Part shown: positions 6,998 to 9,470 of the stretch, in pieces
How the letters are laid out: each line of letters starts with the position of its first letter
How positions within the stretch are numbered: the stretch's first letter is position 1
Assembly (NCBI GenBank): GCA_013041785.1
Contig: JABDRK010000361.1
Coordinates: 1-9,470, forward strand
Reading direction: 5' to 3'
Source: Eudoraea sp.
GTDB taxonomy: Bacteria; Bacteroidota; Bacteroidia; Flavobacteriales; Flavobacteriaceae
DNA length: 9,470 nucleotides
Notes under the pieces: generated by a model
Told to the model about the DNA's origin: nothing
The model's database searches: none
The model's input: only the letters and a program-made list of their open reading frames with translations
Translations under genes and position numbers: made by a program

Positions 6998-8582
6998 TAA
7001 GGATATCTCAAAGCAAGGACTATCAGATTTCAGCCTGGAAGAAAAGGTTGGGCAATTCTTTATGCCTGCTGCATTTATCAATGACAGTGAAGAAGAGATA
7101 ACCCAGTTGGAAGCACTTATCAAAAATGCTCATATTGGTGGGATTTGTTTCTTTCACAGCAGGGCAAGTGCTGCTACCAACTATGAAGGCAAAAAGGAAA
7201 TCCCATATAATAAAGAAAGCTACCAAACCTTAAAGAAATTAATTGCGCGATATCAGCAGGCAGCCAAAATACCCTTGTTGATAGCCATTGACGCAGAGTG
7301 GGGCCTTGCCATGCGTATCGAAAACACCCCCCAATACCCCTATGCTCTGACCCTTGGAGCCATACAGGGGGCTCCTGATTTGGTCTACCAGGTTGGTCGT
7401 CAAATTGGAGCCGATTGCAGGGCGGCAGGGATTCACTGGAATTTTGCTCCTGTGGCCGACATAAACAACAATCCCAACAATCCGGTTATTGGGTACCGTT
7501 CATTTGGCAGTAACAAAAAACAGGTGGCTGAAAATGCCGTGGCCTTTGCCAGAGGATTGAAAAGCCAGGGTATCCTATGCAGTGCCAAACACTTTCCCGG
7601 GCATGGAGATACGGCTACAGATTCGCATTTGGGCCTGCCCGTAATTGATAAATCCCGGTCGGAATTAATCGACAATGAACTGTTTCCTTTCAGCGAATTG
7701 ATTGAGGCCGGAGTTGACTCCGTAATGATTGGTCATCTGGCCGTTCCCAGCCTTACCGGTGATTACACCACGCCCACGACCTTGTCCGAAAAAATGATCA
7801 AAGGTACCTTACGGAAAGAAATGGGTTTTCAGGGGGTTGTGGTCTCCGACGCCCTGAATATGCATGCTGTTTCCAAGCATTATCCTGTGAAGGGTGAACT
7901 GGAATTCCGGGCGTTTTGTTCAGGGATTGATATACTCTGTTTTTCAGAAAACCCGAAGGAAGGCATTCAAAAGATTATAGATGAAGGGAATATTAAGGAC
8001 ATAGAAGCGAGTTTTAACAGGATTTGGCAGCTTAAATCTTCTTGTTTTGAAAGTTCAGGCAAGAATAAATCGCTGAGCGATCCGCGTCCCCTGAACCTGG
8101 AAATAGCTAGAAAAAGCCTGACGCAGTTCGGTGGCACACAGCAATCAAGGGTGTCCGATACCAGCAACTGGGCTGGGATTCAAATTGGTTCCGAAGGAAA
8201 GAAACTGTTCTTTGAAAAGATCAAGCCGTCCATATCAATTCGTGAAATCCGTTTAGTTCCTGAGCAGGCTTCAATTAGCCACGAGATAGTGAGGCCAGAA
8301 ACGCCCATTTTATTGGCTATTTTTCCTCCATCTGTTAAACCCGCGGGTTCCTATGGATTTTCGGATACTACGTTAGCATTGATGCATGATATTCTGAATC
8401 GACAAAATGTGACGGTATACCTTTTCGGGAATCCGTATTTTTTAAATTTGTTAAACCTCAACACGGAACATTCGGTAGTTATCGCCTATCAGGATTTTGA
8501 CGAATTTCAGGCCGTTGCCGCTGATCATTTTCTGGGCAGGTGTAAAATTTCTGGCAGACTACCCGTTCAACTGGGTAAATGA
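6987..8582 (+). CDS. nagZ: NagZ-type GH3 beta-N-acetylhexosaminidase, cytoplasmic, with C-terminal domain
   Basis: A 531-residue family GH3 enzyme predicted to release GlcNAc from GlcNAc-anhydroMurNAc. The start is set at 6987 (MQSDKD...). Extending upstream to 6858 would add 43 residues that only read through the ampG coding region in another frame, so I reject that start. The barrel domain is residues 15-350: IDAEWGLAMR (101-110), WNFAPVADINNNPNNPVIGYRSFG (from 151), the NagZ hallmark KHFPGHGDTATDSH (201-214) with the Asp212-His214 general acid/base dyad, and VVSDALNM (285-292) with nucleophile Asp288. Residues 365-531 form a second domain absent from the 341-residue E. coli NagZ, resembling the two-domain GH3 layout seen in Bacillus NagZ. 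There is no signal peptide, which fits action in the cytoplasm on AmpG-imported sugar. The stop lies 4 bases before anmK. Confidence 0.93.
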   Translation: MQSDKDISKQGLSDFSLEEKVGQFFMPAAFINDSEEEITQLEALIKNAHIGGICFFHSRASAATNYEGKKEIPYNKESYQTLKKLIARYQQAAKIPLLIAIDAEWGLAMRIENTPQYPYALTLGAIQGAPDLVYQVGRQIGADCRAAGIHWNFAPVADINNNPNNPVIGYRSFGSNKKQVAENAVAFARGLKSQGILCSAKHFPGHGDTATDSHLGLPVIDKSRSELIDNELFPFSELIEAGVDSVMIGHLAVPSLTGDYTTPTTLSEKMIKGTLRKEMGFQGVVVSDALNMHAVSKHYPVKGELEFRAFCSGIDILCFSENPKEGIQKIIDEGNIKDIEASFNRIWQLKSSCFESSGKNKSLSDPRPLNLEIARKSLTQFGGTQQSRVSDTSNWAGIQIGSEGKKLFFEKIKPSISIREIRLVPEQASISHEIVRPETPILLAIFPPSVKPAGSYGFSDTTLALMHDILNRQNVTVYLFGNPYFLNLLNLNTEHSVVIAYQDFDEFQAVAADHFLGRCKISGRLPVQLGK

Positions 8583-8590
8583 GCGTATGA
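8579..8590 (+). other. Double ATGA junction between nagZ and anmK
   Basis: The nagZ stop TGA (8580-8582) overlaps an ATG at 8579 that opens a three-codon frame (Met-Ser-Val). That frame's TGA (8588-8590) overlaps the anmK ATG at 8587. The result is two ATGA stop/start overlaps 8 bases apart. Such overlaps commonly allow terminating ribosomes to re-initiate, so coupled translation of anmK is plausible. The mini-frame itself may be chance. Confidence 0.35.
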
Positions 8591-9470
8591 AGATATATAA
8601 GGTCATAGCGTTAATGTCTGGCACGTCTTTGGACGGACTGGATATCGCCTACTGCCACTTCTATGAGAAGGAATCGGGATGGCGGTTTGATATTAAGCAA
8701 ACCCATCACGTCCCTTATCAGGAAGAACGTATCGAGGCTTTGCGCAATGCCATATCCCTTTCTACCCTTGATCACATACAACTGCACCATGAATACGGAA
8801 ATTGGCTGGGCAGGCAGGTAAAGGCATTTGTCAATTCATATAATCTGGAAGCAGACCTCATAGCCAGCCATGGACATACCACCCACCACCGCCCGGATCT
8901 GGGCTTAACCATGCAGTTGGGGAGCGGGCAACACCTTGCCAATACCTCAGGAATCCAAACGGTGTGTGATTTTCGCACCAATGATGTCGCATTGGGCGGA
9001 CAGGGGGCCCCCCTGGTACCTATTGGGGACCAGTTGCTATTTGGGCAATATACCTTTTGCCTCAACCTTGGAGGTATCAGCAATATCTCATTTCAGCACC
9101 AGGGAAAGCGGATTGCCTATGATATCGGGATAGCCAATATGCTGCTCAACCATATTGCGAATAAGGCAGGGATGTTGTATGACGAAGGGGGTACCCATGC
9201 TGCAGCCGGAACAATAAACAAGTCTTTATTGGAGGCACTTAACCAACTCCCCTATTACAAAAAGCCTTTTCCAAAATCCACGGGCTACGAATGGTTCCTC
9301 AAAGCCCTTGTTCCTCTGGTGGAAAAATGCCGGGATTCCATCAACAATCTTTTATGTACGTCGGTTCATCATATTACCGATCAGGTTGCAGCCCAGGTAA
9401 GAACGCATTTAAATCCGGATAACAATACGCTTTTAGTTACCGGTGGAGGAGCAAACAATGATTATCTCAT
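8587..9470 (+). CDS. anmK: AnmK, anhydro-N-acetylmuramic acid kinase, cut by window end
   Basis: The first 294 codons of AnmK read open to the last base; the C terminus is beyond the window (family length is about 350-370 residues, so perhaps 60 are missing). The enzyme hydrolyses the 1,6-anhydro ring and phosphorylates anhydroMurNAc with ATP to give MurNAc-6-P, the substrate of MurQ. Signatures are the N-terminal ATP-binding LMSGTSLDGLD (residues 9-19), SHGHTTHHRP (94-103), CDFRTNDVALGGQGAPLVP (127-145), where Asp133 aligns with the catalytic Asp182 of P. aeruginosa AnmK, NLGGISN (162-168), YDIGIAN (180-186) and VTGGGANN (284-291). These cover both lobes of the actin/ASKHA-type kinase fold. 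I choose the ATG at 8587 because it puts the MSGTS motif at its normal place near the N terminus. It is the last visible gene of the operon. Confidence 0.95.
   Translation, partial: MKIYKVIALMSGTSLDGLDIAYCHFYEKESGWRFDIKQTHHVPYQEERIEALRNAISLSTLDHIQLHHEYGNWLGRQVKAFVNSYNLEADLIASHGHTTHHRPDLGLTMQLGSGQHLANTSGIQTVCDFRTNDVALGGQGAPLVPIGDQLLFGQYTFCLNLGGISNISFQHQGKRIAYDIGIANMLLNHIANKAGMLYDEGGTHAAAGTINKSLLEALNQLPYYKKPFPKSTGYEWFLKALVPLVEKCRDSINNLLCTSVHHITDQVAAQVRTHLNPDNNTLLVTGGGANNDYL

Noticed and set aside
8772..9083. Minus-strand 103-codon open frame inside anmK.
   Set aside because: The plus strand encodes all AnmK motifs through this stretch. The antisense frame is low-complexity and unrecognisable.

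Overview
The window looks like chromosomal DNA from a Bacteroidota bacterium, most likely of the Flavobacteriaceae. The reasons are the protein styles (a NagB fused to a PIG-L domain, a long GH3 enzyme with a 'DAEWG' barrel motif), a Bacteroidota-type -7 promoter element (TACTTTTG), and starts that lack strong Shine-Dalgarno sequences. No genus can be named from the sequence alone. The window is densely coding, and I see no RNA genes, CRISPR arrays, insertion sequences or phage genes.

Layout: (1) positions 53-457, plus strand: a small monohaem c-type cytochrome that looks unrelated to the rest and ends tail-to-tail with the next gene. (2) Positions 454-2023, minus strand: a two-gene unit reading deoR-type regulator then murQ, with 1 base between them. 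(3) Positions 2024-2200: an AT-rich divergent control region with a perfect 7-6-7 inverted repeat and a -7 promoter element pointing right. (4) Position 2201 to the end, plus strand: a tight run of five genes: a NagB/PIG-L fusion, a GHL10 (DigH-like) lipoprotein, an AmpG-type permease, a GH3 NagZ-type hexosaminidase, and AnmK, which is cut by the window end.

Together the two divergent units read as a peptidoglycan-recycling / amino-sugar salvage locus. Inferred flow: the surface or periplasmic lipoprotein trims glycan strands. AmpG imports GlcNAc-anhydroMurNAc. Cytoplasmic NagZ splits it. AnmK opens and phosphorylates anhydroMurNAc to MurNAc-6-P. MurQ removes the lactyl ether to give GlcNAc-6-P. 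Deacetylation and deamination then yield fructose-6-P. No separate nagA lies in the window. The deacetylase-like PIG-L domain fused to the NagB domain is a candidate for that step, but the NagB half has Thr in place of the Asp141 of E. coli NagB, so its activity is uncertain. The DeoR-type protein is the obvious candidate regulator of both units.
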